Shown here: positions 1-8,027 of the stretch, piece by piece | Layout: each line of letters starts with the position of its first letter | How positions within the stretch are numbered: the first letter of the stretch is position 1 | Assembly (NCBI RefSeq): GCF_000420945.1 | Contig: NZ_ATVX01000001.1 | Location: 248,001 to 312,000 of the forward strand | Direction of reading: 5' to 3' | Source of the DNA: Butyrivibrio sp. VCB2006 | Lineage (GTDB): Bacteria > Bacillota > Clostridia > Lachnospirales > Lachnospiraceae | DNA: 64,000 bases | Program-made: the position numbers and the translations under genes | The notes under the pieces: model-generated | What the model was told of the DNA's origin: nothing | Databases searched by the model: none | What the model saw: the letters and a program-made list of their open reading frames with translations, nothing else

Positions 1-149
1 AGATCCTTGTTAAGGTAATGTCCATGACAGACAGAAAGAGACAGACAATTGAGCCAGCTGATTTCCGCGCCCTCAATGAACCTTTTGGAGTAAGTATCAG
101 TGAGGATTTCCTCTATGAAAAGAAGTCTGATGTAATTGGGGAATATTGA
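1..149 (+). CDS. 3' end of an unidentified gene (5' truncated by window edge)
   Basis: An open frame starting at base 3 runs to a TGA at 147-149 and encodes the last 48 residues of a protein. The tail is charged and soluble-looking (it includes MTDRKRQTIEPADF and ends DVIGEY). It has no hydrophobic segment and no motif I recognise. It lies on the same strand as rhaB, separated from it by the tandem-repeat array, so it may belong to rhamnose metabolism, but that is only position-based inference. The frame is open to the window edge; too little is present to name a family. Confidence 0.55.
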   Translation, partial: ILVKVMSMTDRKRQTIEPADFRALNEPFGVSISEDFLYEKKSDVIGEY

Positions 150-150
150 T

Positions 151-490
151 TTGATAATAATACCAGGCAGGAGAAAATATATTGCTTGGTATTACAAAGA
201 AATCTGTGAATAATATCAAACAATGCTGGATATGCTTGTTTGGTATTACAGAAGAGAATGTGAGTAATACCAAACAAGAGAACAAATCCTGGATTGTTAT
301 TACTAGAAAAGAATAATGTAATACCAAACTGAAGAGCAGACTTGGATTGATATTACAAAAAAATAATAAAGTAATACCAAACAAGAGAGCAGACCCTGGA
401 TTGTTATTACTGAAGAAAAATAAAGTTATACCAAGTAGAAGGCAGAAACTAGTTTGTTATTACAAGAAAAAAATGCAGTAAGACCAAAAC
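151..490. repeat. Tandem array of about 54-bp imperfect repeats with internal inverted repeats
   Basis: Six units, plus a partial one at the 5' edge, start at 186, 240, 294, 347, 401 and 454, so the period is 53-54 bp. Each unit opens with TTGGTATTAC or a variant (TTGTTATTAC, TTGATATTAC). About 23 bases later comes its inverse complement GTAATACCAAAC (at 209, 264, 318, 371, 425, 478), then an AAGAGAGCAGACCCTGGA-like spacer. The second unit pairs perfectly over 10 bp; the outer units are decayed. Unlike CRISPR repeats, the repeated part includes the spacer. It fills the gap between the upstream gene end and rhaB. No function is known to me; hairpin-forming RNA, a multi-site operator or a decaying satellite are possible. 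Confidence 0.85.
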
Positions 491-591
491 GAAGAATGTG
501 TCAATTATTAGTATCTTTGAAGAATAGAAACAGCTATGACCAATAATGTAAGACAAAATTTGCTAAGCACATATTGGGGGAGAATAATAAA

Positions 592-2022
592 ATGAAATAT
601 TACCTCGCAGTTGATATAGGTGCCTCATCAGGGCGCCACATACTTGCCCACATGGACAATGGAAAAATAGTGCTGGAAGAAGTCTACCGTTTCTACAATG
701 GAATGGATGAGAAGGGCAAGCACCAGGTATGGGATACAGACAGACTTTTTTCTGAAATCCTTGCCGGAATGAAGGAATGCCAGAAAAAAGGTAAAATCCC
801 TGCAACCATGGGAATTGACACCTGGGGAGTAGACTACGTGCTCCTTGATAAGGACGACAATAAAATCGGTGACTGTATTGCCTACAGAGATGGCAGAACA
901 GAAGGAATGGATGAAGAGGTTTACAAGATAATCTCTGAAGAGGAACTCTATGCCAGAACCGGAATTCAGAAAGCTATCTTTAATACCATTTATCAGCTAA
1001 TGTCTACAAAAGTCAGAAAGCCTGAAAAGCTTGAGAGAGCAAGAACATTCCTTATGATTCCGGATTATTTCCATTTCCTTCTCACAGGAGTTCGCAAGCA
1101 GGAATATACCAATGCCTCCACAACCCAGCTTCTCAATGCGAGGACCGGCGACTGGGATCATGAACTTATAGCAAAACTAGGCTTCCCTGATGAGCTCTTT
1201 GGAGAGCTTTCCATGCCGGGAACTTTAGTTGGTCCTCTTAAAAAAGATATTGCTGAAAAAGTGGGCTTTACCTGCAATGTGGTCCTTCCTGCAACCCATG
1301 ATACAGGATCGGCAGTAATGAGCGTTCCCTGCACGGACGAGAATACTCTCTATATCTCTTCCGGAACCTGGTCTCTGATGGGGTGCGAACTGGAAAGCGC
1401 AAACTGCTCAGAAAAAGCAAGAAAAGCCAACTTTACTAATGAAGGCGGATATCAGCACAGGTACAGATTCCTCAAGAACATTATGGGCCTTTGGATGATC
1501 CAGTCTGTTAAAAAGGAACTTGAAGAGGGCTATGATTATGCCGGAAAAACTCCTGCAGAAGATTACTCTTTTGCAAACCTTTGTGACAGAGCGGCCAAGG
1601 AAACTATAGACTCAGTAGTACCCGCCAACGACGCAAGATTTCTTAATCCTGATTCCATGATAAAAGAGATTCAGAAAGCTTGTGAGGAATCAGGTCAGCA
1701 GGTTCCAAACACTCCTTGGGAACTTGCCCGTGTAATCTACAGAAGCCTTGCTGTATGCTACAAGCAGGCTACAGAGGAGATTGAGGCCATTACAGGCAAA
1801 CACTTTGACAGTGTCAACATCGTAGGCGGTGGTTCTAACGCAGTATACCTCAATCAGCTCACAGCCGCTGAAACAGGTAGAACGGTTAATGCAGGCCCCG
1901 GAGAAGCTACAGCTGTCGGTAATATCGGTGCACAGATGTTAGCAGATGGCGTATTCGCTGATCTTAATGAATTAAGAAAATGCGTATTTGAATCTTTTGG
2001 TGTTGTGAGATACTATGATTAA
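592..2022 (+). CDS. rhaB: Rhamnulokinase
   Basis: Phosphorylates L-rhamnulose to L-rhamnulose-1-phosphate in the cytoplasm, the second step of rhamnose catabolism. The protein (476 aa from this start) is a full-length FGGY-family sugar kinase of the ASKHA fold: N-terminal phosphate loop with DIGASSGR, GIDTWGVDYV around residue 85, FHFLLTG and ATHDTGSAV in the middle, and the C-terminal ATP-binding GGGSNAVYLNQL. The ATG at 592 follows GGGGGAG (576-582) at good spacing; an in-frame TTG at 574 would overlap that ribosome site and is less likely. Rhamnose isomerase and aldolase are not in the window. A CooT-like gene follows after only 32 bases and could be cotranscribed. Confidence 0.93.
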   Translation: MKYYLAVDIGASSGRHILAHMDNGKIVLEEVYRFYNGMDEKGKHQVWDTDRLFSEILAGMKECQKKGKIPATMGIDTWGVDYVLLDKDDNKIGDCIAYRDGRTEGMDEEVYKIISEEELYARTGIQKAIFNTIYQLMSTKVRKPEKLERARTFLMIPDYFHFLLTGVRKQEYTNASTTQLLNARTGDWDHELIAKLGFPDELFGELSMPGTLVGPLKKDIAEKVGFTCNVVLPATHDTGSAVMSVPCTDENTLYISSGTWSLMGCELESANCSEKARKANFTNEGGYQHRYRFLKNIMGLWMIQSVKKELEEGYDYAGKTPAEDYSFANLCDRAAKETIDSVVPANDARFLNPDSMIKEIQKACEESGQQVPNTPWELARVIYRSLAVCYKQATEEIEAITGKHFDSVNIVGGGSNAVYLNQLTAAETGRTVNAGPGEATAVGNIGAQMLADGVFADLNELRKCVFESFGVVRYYD

Positions 2023-2054
2023 TGTAGAAGTTAACCAAAAAGGAAGGTAATACT

Positions 2055-2240
2055 ATGTGTTTATCAACAGCAGTAAGAGCGGATAACCCAGATGTAATTT
2101 TAATGGAGTATGTGCAGTCACTATCAATAGATGGCGATACAATTACTCTTGTAGATCTCATGGGAGAGAAAAAAGTAATTAGAGGAAGCCTTACCTTTGC
2201 AGATCTGACAGGCGCTGTACTGAAGATTGATTGCAGATAG
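2055..2240 (+). CDS. cooT: CooT-family nickel-binding protein
   Basis: A 61-residue protein that begins Met-Cys (MCLSTA) and continues as a small beta-rich fold (VQSLSIDGDTITLVDLMGEK). This is the pattern of the CooT family, small dimeric nickel-binding proteins that assist nickel insertion into CO dehydrogenase in Rhodospirillum rubrum, where Cys2 is a nickel ligand. The start has an AAGGAAGG ribosome site. It sits directly downstream of rhaB but only a few hundred bases from the His-rich gene and 4 kb from the CooC-like ATPase. I therefore take it as part of the nickel set of the neighbouring dehydratase-like cluster. Family assignment is from the N-terminal signature and length. Confidence 0.8.
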   Translation: MCLSTAVRADNPDVILMEYVQSLSIDGDTITLVDLMGEKKVIRGSLTFADLTGAVLKIDCR

Positions 2241-2290
2241 TATACCTGAAAGGCCGGGGAAGAATAATCGTGATATGGGAGGATTAAGGT

Positions 2291-2443
2291 ATGGCATCAT
2301 GGATGGTACATTTAAGAATTGCTGATAGACTCCTTGACAGAATAGAAAATCTTGATGAGAAAAGAGCTGCCGTTATGGCAGCTCTTTTAATGCTTCGTCA
2401 AGAAGTGCATTTCCTTTTTTGTATTCCTCAATGGCCTGTTTAA
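2291..2443 (+). pseudogene. Truncated remnant of a zinc-dependent phospholipase C-like gene
   Basis: A strong ribosome site (GGGAGGA, 2277-2283) precedes an ATG whose first 25 codons read MASWMVHLRIADRLLDR and on to DEKR. This resembles the N-terminus of the widespread Firmicutes zinc-dependent phospholipase C family, whose members open with an M-A-(S/T)-W-(M/V)-x-H-L-x-I-A-D pattern. Homology then stops: the frame runs through the terminator stem at 2360-2388 and antisense through the His-rich gene to a TAA at 2441-2443, giving only 50 residues. The intact family is several times longer. The likely history is deletion of the body of the gene with its start left behind; a genuine small protein cannot be excluded. 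Confidence 0.55.
2360..2388. terminator. Bidirectional intrinsic terminator
   Basis: A perfect 12-bp stem AAAAGAGCTGCC / GGCAGCTCTTTT with a 5-base loop, T-rich on both sides. It serves convergent transcription from the CooT/remnant side and from the minus-strand dehydratase-like operon. The stop codon of the His-rich gene (2373-2375) lies in the loop. Confidence 0.85.
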
Positions 2444-2645
2444 CCTTGCCGGCAACCTCCGGTTTACCCTGTTCTTCCAGTGAACGAACGATGGTGTCCA
2501 GCTCAGCTGTGTGGTCCTCATTGTGGTGATACATGTGGTGGAGGAGAGCTTTGAGTTTATCTGCTGACTCTATGGTGCTGTGCTGATGATTGTGTGATCC
2601 GCAGTGGTCATGCTCGTTGTCGTGGGTGGGCTCATGTTCTGACAT
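2373..2645 (-). CDS. His-rich small protein, possible nickel store or chaperone (CooJ-like in role)
   Basis: A 90-residue soluble protein whose first 22 residues hold seven histidines and a cysteine (HDNEHDHCGSHNHQH). A second His cluster (LLHHMYHHNEDH) follows, then a charged helical C-terminal half that fits a small helical bundle. The ATG is preceded by a textbook AGGAGGT. It is the last gene of the minus-strand operon 5829-2373. A His-rich tail with a helical domain is also the layout of CooJ, the nickel chaperone of the R. rubrum cooCTJ operon, but I cannot claim sequence homology. With CooT and CooC-like genes beside it, binding of nickel (or zinc/cobalt) is the sensible guess. Confidence 0.7.
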   Translation of the reverse strand: MSEHEPTHDNEHDHCGSHNHQHSTIESADKLKALLHHMYHHNEDHTAELDTIVRSLEEQGKPEVAGKVKQAIEEYKKGNALLDEALKELP

Positions 2646-2676
2646 AATGAATTACCTCCTAAACGTTTCTATTTGA

Positions 2677-2904
2677 TTACAATATCTCCGTATACTCTGA
2701 CGGAGCAACAGCTTCCTTCTGGAAATAAGGAATTGTTGTATTGTCGGCACGCTTCATGTTGTCGAATCTCTTTATCATCATTGGCTCCCAAATGTAGTAC
2801 ATGAACTTACCATCAAGATCCCAGTAAAAAACTGCAAAGAGAATTCCGTAGACTACGGCAGCGAAGCCTATGAATTTTCCAAAAAATTTTAAAAATGATT
2901 TCAT
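2677..2904 (-). CDS. Small single-span membrane protein of the dehydratase-like operon
   Basis: A 75-residue protein with one hydrophobic segment (about residues 10-28, IGFAAVVYGILFAVFYWDL) and a charged C-terminal tail. The start has an AGAGGT ribosome site. The pattern F-Y-W-D-L-D-G-K-F-M right after the membrane span matches Y-F-W-N-L-D-Q-K-L-M in the 55-residue protein at 10689-10856, so the two are paralogs. Each sits in one of the two operons carrying an HgdA/HgdB-like pair. Family unknown. It may anchor the complex to the membrane or contact a membrane electron donor; this is inference from context. Confidence 0.75.
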   Translation of the reverse strand: MKSFLKFFGKFIGFAAVVYGILFAVFYWDLDGKFMYYIWEPMMIKRFDNMKRADNTTIPYFQKEAVAPSEYTEIL

Positions 2905-2932
2905 ATATTATTACCTCTGCAATAATTATATT

Positions 2933-4618
2933 TTACCAGCTCTTATCATCGTCGAAGTCAACCAGTGTAGGATCAAGTGGTTCTTCGTGCATGACTGTTG
3001 TCATATAGTCATTGATAATCTGTCTGATTTCTTTTCTTGAAACTGTTCTCTTGTCAGGAAGAGCATGTGGAACCCAGATGGCGTGGATGTTACGCTTTCT
3101 GAATTCGTCTTCAAATACTCCGTGGATACCCTGCATTCCCTTACACTGGAGCTGATCATACATGATGACCATATCGCAGTTGAAACGCTCCATGTAATTA
3201 AACAGTGACAAGATGTGCTCGTGGCCACCAACAGCCATTGCTCTCATTGGAGCCTTCTCATTCATCCAGCTAAGATCTTCAAGTGCATGTTCGTAAGTAT
3301 CTGTTCTAAGGTACTGATCGAACATAAGAGAATCCATATTGATAACGCAGTTGATACCCCAGCAGTTGTAAGCCCAGGTACACCAGTGTGAGTAATAAAG
3401 AGGAGCGCAGCTCCAGGCAATGGCACGATGCCTGGTCTTAGGGAAGGTTTCAATCTTATTCTTGACGGTTTTATTCATGATGCGCTTAACGTGCTCATCC
3501 ATCTCATGCCAGATAGGTCTGTCACCATCCTGAGAATAATAGATACGATAAAGAGCCTGAGCAACACCACTGATAGGATAATAAGGAGTGTTGGCTGCAA
3601 CGTCCCATTTTTCCCACTCGAACTCTGTGAGTTTGTTGAAAGACTCAGCAGTTTTTTTGTATTCTTCCCAATTAAACTTAACTCCGTAGGTCTCTTCAAT
3701 GAACTTCCAGGCGTTTTCGATTTCCTTCTGATGGTTCTTCTGAACCAGAGGATCGTCATAACGCATTGGCTGAGGAAGCGCGTAGAGAGGACGGTTAAGG
3801 AACCAGTCCTGAAGTACGCTTGTGGCTACAGAACCATCGCAGGCTTCGTTGGTAGTAATCATAGCAGGAGCGAAGTCCGGATAATCGTCATGTACAAAAA
3901 GACCATACTCAGCCTGACACATTGGACATGGATCGGAAGGAAGACCGATGGACTGAGCTGCGTCAATATAGTTAAGAACAGTGTGGCTGTTTACATGAAC
4001 AGAAACGAAGTACGGAATCATTTCAAGAGGAATATCTTCAAGCTGTCCTCTGAAAGGATAGAAGAAGCTTCCACCAACAGTCTCGTTATGAGCGATGTTC
4101 TTACTCCAGTTTTTGCCTTCTTTTCCGCCATGCATTTTTTTATCGGCAATGAACATTTCCTGGAACTGACGAATGGTTTCACTTACCATTCCACGATAGT
4201 GCCAGGCGGAAGCTTTCATGGCTTCGCCGCGCATCCCTTCCATACCTCTGTCAAACCAGTGCATAACGGTAAGATAGGTCTGGCCCATCCAGCGATAGCG
4301 CATTGTACCTTTGAAAAAGTCCACAATACCTTCTGGACCATCGCCGTATTTAACAATATCACCAACCATGTGAGCGTAGTTGTAAAGCCAAATCATGTTG
4401 AAGTAGTACATGGTATCCATAAATCCACGCCACTCACGATGCTTGTAAAGGCCGGTATCTCCAACGTAGAGATCACCAAGGCGTCTTTCTTCATGAGGCT
4501 TGCCGTACCAGAAATCCCTGGCGGCCTTTTTTAAATCCTTGGGTTTATTTTTTTCTTCGGGAGCCTTTTCTACAACAAAAAGCTCTCTGTATTTAGCTTT
4601 AACATCCTTTAGCTTCAT
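2933..4618 (-). CDS. 2-hydroxyacyl-CoA dehydratase-like large subunit (HgdA-like), copy 1
   Basis: A 561-residue protein of the 2-hydroxyacyl-CoA dehydratase / benzoyl-CoA reductase superfamily, whose members take electrons from an ATP-driven activase onto FeS clusters. It is longer than ordinary HgdA (roughly 430-480 aa), with about 100 extra N-terminal residues. Shared with copy 2 (8027-9802) are the cysteine sites PSDPCP (C231), ACDGSV (C260), NCWG and QCK, the stretch RTVSRK near the C-terminus, and an acidic tail ending in tryptophan. Copy 1 has additional cysteines (CPMC, HWC, INC). Its ATG overlaps the stop of the HgdB-like gene in ATGA, implying translational coupling and a stoichiometric complex. 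The substrate is unknown; no CoA-transferase is nearby. Confidence 0.85.
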   Translation of the reverse strand: MKLKDVKAKYRELFVVEKAPEEKNKPKDLKKAARDFWYGKPHEERRLGDLYVGDTGLYKHREWRGFMDTMYYFNMIWLYNYAHMVGDIVKYGDGPEGIVDFFKGTMRYRWMGQTYLTVMHWFDRGMEGMRGEAMKASAWHYRGMVSETIRQFQEMFIADKKMHGGKEGKNWSKNIAHNETVGGSFFYPFRGQLEDIPLEMIPYFVSVHVNSHTVLNYIDAAQSIGLPSDPCPMCQAEYGLFVHDDYPDFAPAMITTNEACDGSVATSVLQDWFLNRPLYALPQPMRYDDPLVQKNHQKEIENAWKFIEETYGVKFNWEEYKKTAESFNKLTEFEWEKWDVAANTPYYPISGVAQALYRIYYSQDGDRPIWHEMDEHVKRIMNKTVKNKIETFPKTRHRAIAWSCAPLYYSHWCTWAYNCWGINCVINMDSLMFDQYLRTDTYEHALEDLSWMNEKAPMRAMAVGGHEHILSLFNYMERFNCDMVIMYDQLQCKGMQGIHGVFEDEFRKRNIHAIWVPHALPDKRTVSRKEIRQIINDYMTTVMHEEPLDPTLVDFDDDKSW

Positions 4619-5829
4619 GCTGTAACCTCCTTGTCAGAATTGTTCTTACTGTTCTGGATATTTTTAAGCTCGATACTTTCCACGAAGGCCTGGAATCTTG
4701 TTCTTAACTGGCCAACAGCATTATTTACGTATTCCTTCTCTATAGAGCAAACAGGAATTCCGAAGTCTCTTGGGAAGATGAGAGTATCAATTGTACGCTC
4801 ATAGCTCCAGTATTCGCAGAACTTCATCTGGGAGATGATAAGTCCGTCGGCTTTGTATTCTTTAACGACATCTGCAAGGAACTGCTTGCGGTCACGCATG
4901 ATGTGCTGATCCATGAAACGAGGACACTGGCTGGTCTCAAGGTAGTGCCTTGCGATAGCGTGGAGCGGTTTCTCGCCCTCTTTTACCACAATCTCCTCAC
5001 GTCCCGGAATTGAGCCATAGCAATGACGATCAGCCACTACGAGAGCACCGCATTCTTCAATCAGTTTGATGAAGTTTGGATCATCTTCTTCAGAGCCGGA
5101 GAGAACCACCTTACATCTGTAGGTCTTTTTCTCATCAGGCTTTCTGGTCTTAAGCTGCTCTGCAATATCCTTAAGCTTGTCGATTATAAGGTACTTAGGA
5201 CAAACCAGAGTTGAGAGCATGATGATGGAAAACTCTGTTCCTGTGATAGTTGGCTCATCAAGCCTTCTGTAGCTTCCGATTTCGTTCACGAGACGGCATA
5301 CTTCGTTATGCTCTTTGATTGCTGTAAGCAGTGCTTCGTCACTGGTATCAATGCCGAATTTTTCGTTTAGCTTATCAAGAACGTGAGCCTGAAGCTGAGT
5401 TTCAAAATGATCTATTGAATTGTCATTTTTCTTGAATGGAACATCTGTGAATTCACAGAAGAAATCAGGATTCTGAATGATGTCCATGAGCTGAAGATGC
5501 TCCTGGAATCTACAGGTTACAGTACAGGTTTCTGTAGCCATCTGAGCGTCAAGAAAATTGAAGCCGCCCTCGAGAGCACGCTCCAAAAGACACCTGCCGT
5601 ACATGCAGGTGCGGTTAGACATGTAATAGGTCGCCATATCAGGTGATGAACTGCGAGGCGCGCGAAGACGACATGACACACAGCCGGGAAGGTCCAAAAG
5701 AACTTCCGGCATAAAGTAACAGGTATAACCAAGCACTCTTTTGCCATCTTTCTTGGCCTTGCGAATAAGCTCATTATTCGCTTCCTGTAGCAGGTCCTCG
5801 AGCTCAAAAATATGCACGAGATCTTTCAT
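4615..5829 (-). CDS. 2-hydroxyacyl-CoA dehydratase-like small subunit (HgdB-like), copy 1
   Basis: A 404-residue HgdB/BcrC-type protein expected to hold an iron-sulfur cluster and pair with the HgdA-like subunit encoded next. Family marks are GYTCYFMPEVLL at 34-45, the cysteines C37, C50, C75 and C102 (all conserved in copy 2), DRHCYGSIPGREEI, SQCPRF, KFCEYW and the C-terminal GQLRTRFQAFVE. Extra N-terminal cysteines (C53, C80, C106, C125) are specific to this copy. It is the first gene of the minus-strand operon. The ATG at 5829 has AAGGGGGAA about 11 bases upstream, rather far. A double-cubane cluster, as in related DCCP proteins, is possible but cannot be decided from sequence alone. Confidence 0.88.
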   Translation of the reverse strand: MKDLVHIFELEDLLQEANNELIRKAKKDGKRVLGYTCYFMPEVLLDLPGCVSCRLRAPRSSSPDMATYYMSNRTCMYGRCLLERALEGGFNFLDAQMATETCTVTCRFQEHLQLMDIIQNPDFFCEFTDVPFKKNDNSIDHFETQLQAHVLDKLNEKFGIDTSDEALLTAIKEHNEVCRLVNEIGSYRRLDEPTITGTEFSIIMLSTLVCPKYLIIDKLKDIAEQLKTRKPDEKKTYRCKVVLSGSEEDDPNFIKLIEECGALVVADRHCYGSIPGREEIVVKEGEKPLHAIARHYLETSQCPRFMDQHIMRDRKQFLADVVKEYKADGLIISQMKFCEYWSYERTIDTLIFPRDFGIPVCSIEKEYVNNAVGQLRTRFQAFVESIELKNIQNSKNNSDKEVTA

Positions 5830-5906
5830 ATGAAATGTATTCCCCCTTATTAGTTTTATCCCTCAAAATCGCTAACACTGAATATCAGTAGCTAACCCTA
5901 AACTTA

Positions 5907-5935
5907 ATGATAGCATAATCTCTTGGAAACTTGAA
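5907..5935 (-). promoter_or_regulatory. Probable promoter of the minus-strand dehydratase-like operon
   Basis: Read on the minus strand, TTCAAG (5935-5930) and TATCAT (5912-5907) are separated by 17 bases, giving a fair -35 and a good -10, about 80 bases upstream of the start at 5829. The interval also has a repeated GCTAAC on the plus strand (at 5871 and 5891). A candidate plus-strand -10 (TAAAAT, 6005-6010) for the CooC-like gene lies on the other side of the same 200-base divergent region. Confidence 0.4.
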
Positions 5936-6052
5936 CGATATTTAGAAAAATAAAACTCAATATATTTTTATCAAAATCCTCTGTGAAAAAATATCAATTT
6001 AGGCTAAAATAGGAGTAGGTTATTTTTGTTAGGTAGGGGGATTGTATTTTCC

Positions 6053-6814
6053 ATGGGGGAACATACTAAGATTATCGCACTTACGGGTAAAGGGGGTGTT
6101 GGCAAGACATCTCTTTCGGCTTGTATTGTGCGAGTTTTGACGGATACATATCCGAATTCTAAAATTCTTGCAATTGATGCAGATCCTGCTGTTGGACTAT
6201 CAGTAGCACTTGGAGTTAAACCGGAGCTGACCTTGGATGAAATTAGAAAGAAGGTGGCAGAGGACGTAACAGGTAAACTTAAGGACACGCAGGATATCCT
6301 GGCGGAAGCTAAATTCCAGTTGTATGACACAATGGTAGAAAAAAACGGTTTTGCTTTTCTGGCGATTGGAAGGCCGGAAGCAGCAGGCTGTTACTGCGCT
6401 ATAAACACTTATCTTCGTAAGGTTATCGAGATGCTGGTTGATGATTTCGACTACGTTGTAATAGACGGAGAGGCGGGTATAGAGCAGATAAATAGGCGAG
6501 TTCTTGAGAAGGTTACCCATCTTATCTGCGTATCGGATCAGAGTCGTAAGGGGCTTCAGATCATTGAGACCATCAAAAATGTGGCTGATGATCTGGTAAT
6601 GTATGACAGGATAGGACTTGTTGTAAACAGAGCACCACTTCCTGATAAGGTTACAGAAAGTGAGATTGGCGGAGTTCCCGTCGTTGCTGTTATTAAGCCT
6701 GATGATGTCATGACAGAGAATGACATAGAAGGAAAAAGCGTTTTTGAACTACCCAAAGATACAGAGATTCTAGAGGGTGCACGAAGGGCACTATCTAATA
6801 TGAATGTCATTTGA
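6053..6814 (+). CDS. cooC: CooC-type nickel-insertion ATPase (MinD/ParA family)
   Basis: A 253-residue P-loop ATPase of the type that loads nickel into CO dehydrogenase or acetyl-CoA synthase. It has the deviant Walker A GKGGVGKT (12-19), switch region IDADPA, the CooC-specific Cys-x-Cys in GRPEAAGCYCAIN (C113, C115, the metal-binding pair at the dimer interface), and VIDGEAGIEQINRR. The ATG at 6053 has AGGGGG 12 bases upstream. An in-frame TTG at 6026 with AGGAG also exists and would add nine residues, but it lies close to the candidate -10. It heads the plus-strand operon with an HgdBA-like pair 20 bases downstream. No CO dehydrogenase is encoded in the window, so its client is probably one of the neighbouring enzymes. 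Confidence 0.87.
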   Translation: MGEHTKIIALTGKGGVGKTSLSACIVRVLTDTYPNSKILAIDADPAVGLSVALGVKPELTLDEIRKKVAEDVTGKLKDTQDILAEAKFQLYDTMVEKNGFAFLAIGRPEAAGCYCAINTYLRKVIEMLVDDFDYVVIDGEAGIEQINRRVLEKVTHLICVSDQSRKGLQIIETIKNVADDLVMYDRIGLVVNRAPLPDKVTESEIGGVPVVAVIKPDDVMTENDIEGKSVFELPKDTEILEGARRALSNMNVI

Positions 6815-6833
6815 GGCGGAAGGAGGATAAAAA

Positions 6834-8027
6834 GTGCAAGACTTAAAGCACATGATTACCTTTGAAAAATGGCTGGAGGATGCATCTAATCCCTTGATCA
6901 AAGAGGCACAGGATGAAGGTAAATATGCCATTGGCTACACCTGTTATCACATGCCCGAGGTGCTTCTTAATGTAGACAACTGTTTTTCAGTAAGAATGCG
7001 AGCACCCAGAGTTGGTTCAATAGATATTTCAACCTATTACATGTCTAATTATACCTGTGAGTTTGCCAGATCTCTTTTGGAAAATGGTATTGAGGGAGGC
7101 TACGGATTTCTTGATGGAATTGCCGGTGTAGACGCCTGCTCAGCCATGAACAGATGCTATGAGCATATGGAAATATTGAAGTGCAATGAGAAGCCGCACT
7201 TCTTTGTAACACATACGGATGTTCCTTATAAGGTTGAGGAGTACAACTTTGACCAGGTGGCAAGCCAGATGAGGCTTCGTCTTCTTGATGTGATGCATGA
7301 GAAGCTTGGCACTGATGTATCAGATGAGGCAATCAGGAAGGCAGTTGAGCTTCATAATGAGATGTGCCGTGTTATGACTGCCATCAGCGACTTCCGCAAG
7401 GAAGATAATCCAAGAATCACAGGCTATGAATATCATGTGATCTGCCTGGCAAGCTATGTTTGCCCTACAGCCAAGATTCTTCCTTTGTTAAAAGAAACGT
7501 TGGAAGAACTCAAGGATAGAAAGCCAGATGATAAGAACAAATTCAGGGCAAGAGTTGTGGTTGTCGGATCAGAAATTGATGACCTTAATTTCACAAGACT
7601 TCTTGAAGATGCCGGAGCTATGGTTGTCGCCGATAGGTACTGCTACGGAACCTTCCCGGGAAGAGAAGAGATTAAGCTTAATGATGATGAAGATATCGTA
7701 AGACAGATTGCAAGACACTATATGCTTACATCGGAGTGCCCAAGATACATGGCAGAGGAGAAGGTTCAGCAGAGAAAAGATACTGTTGATAAATTGGCCA
7801 AAGAGTTTAAGGCTGACGGTATCATTTATGAACAGATCAAGTACTGCGATTTCTGGGCATTTGAAAGACCTCTTGCAAGTCATATCCTTACAGAAGAGTA
7901 CGGATGGCCTACTCTTTCCATTGACAGATCTTACAACGTACATAATTCAGGACAGCTCCGCACCAGGTTCCAGGCCTTTGTGGAAGCCCTTGAAATCAAG
8001 AATATCAGGAAGAAGGGGGTAGTGTGA
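6834..8027 (+). CDS. 2-hydroxyacyl-CoA dehydratase-like small subunit (HgdB-like), copy 2
   Basis: A 397-residue homolog of the copy-1 HgdB-like protein, colinear along its length: GYTCYHMPEVLL at 34-45, C37/C50/C75/C102, DRYCYGTFPGREEI, SECPRY, KYCDFW and GQLRTRFQAFVE. It lacks the extra copy-1 cysteines at 53, 80 and 125, so its cofactor or partner may differ. The start is GTG with a strong AAGGAGGA seven bases upstream. Its TGA overlaps the ATG of the following HgdA-like gene by one base (TGATG). Same superfamily as HgdB, FldC and BcrC; substrate unknown. Confidence 0.88.
   Translation: MQDLKHMITFEKWLEDASNPLIKEAQDEGKYAIGYTCYHMPEVLLNVDNCFSVRMRAPRVGSIDISTYYMSNYTCEFARSLLENGIEGGYGFLDGIAGVDACSAMNRCYEHMEILKCNEKPHFFVTHTDVPYKVEEYNFDQVASQMRLRLLDVMHEKLGTDVSDEAIRKAVELHNEMCRVMTAISDFRKEDNPRITGYEYHVICLASYVCPTAKILPLLKETLEELKDRKPDDKNKFRARVVVVGSEIDDLNFTRLLEDAGAMVVADRYCYGTFPGREEIKLNDDEDIVRQIARHYMLTSECPRYMAEEKVQQRKDTVDKLAKEFKADGIIYEQIKYCDFWAFERPLASHILTEEYGWPTLSIDRSYNVHNSGQLRTRFQAFVEALEIKNIRKKGVV

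Noticed and set aside
97..384. Minus-strand 95-aa open frame upstream of rhaB
   Set aside because: It reads through the tandem repeats, giving a repetitive hydrophobic sequence with no ribosome site; it is an artefact of the repeat period (a multiple of 3).
151..490. CRISPR array
   Set aside because: The period is 54 bp, but the parts between the conserved arms are also similar from unit to unit, arms are imperfect inverted repeats, and no cas genes are present.
3428..4534. 368-aa plus-strand open frame
   Set aside because: Lies antisense within the HgdA-like gene, which has full family motifs and a coupled start; composition is that of a shadow frame.
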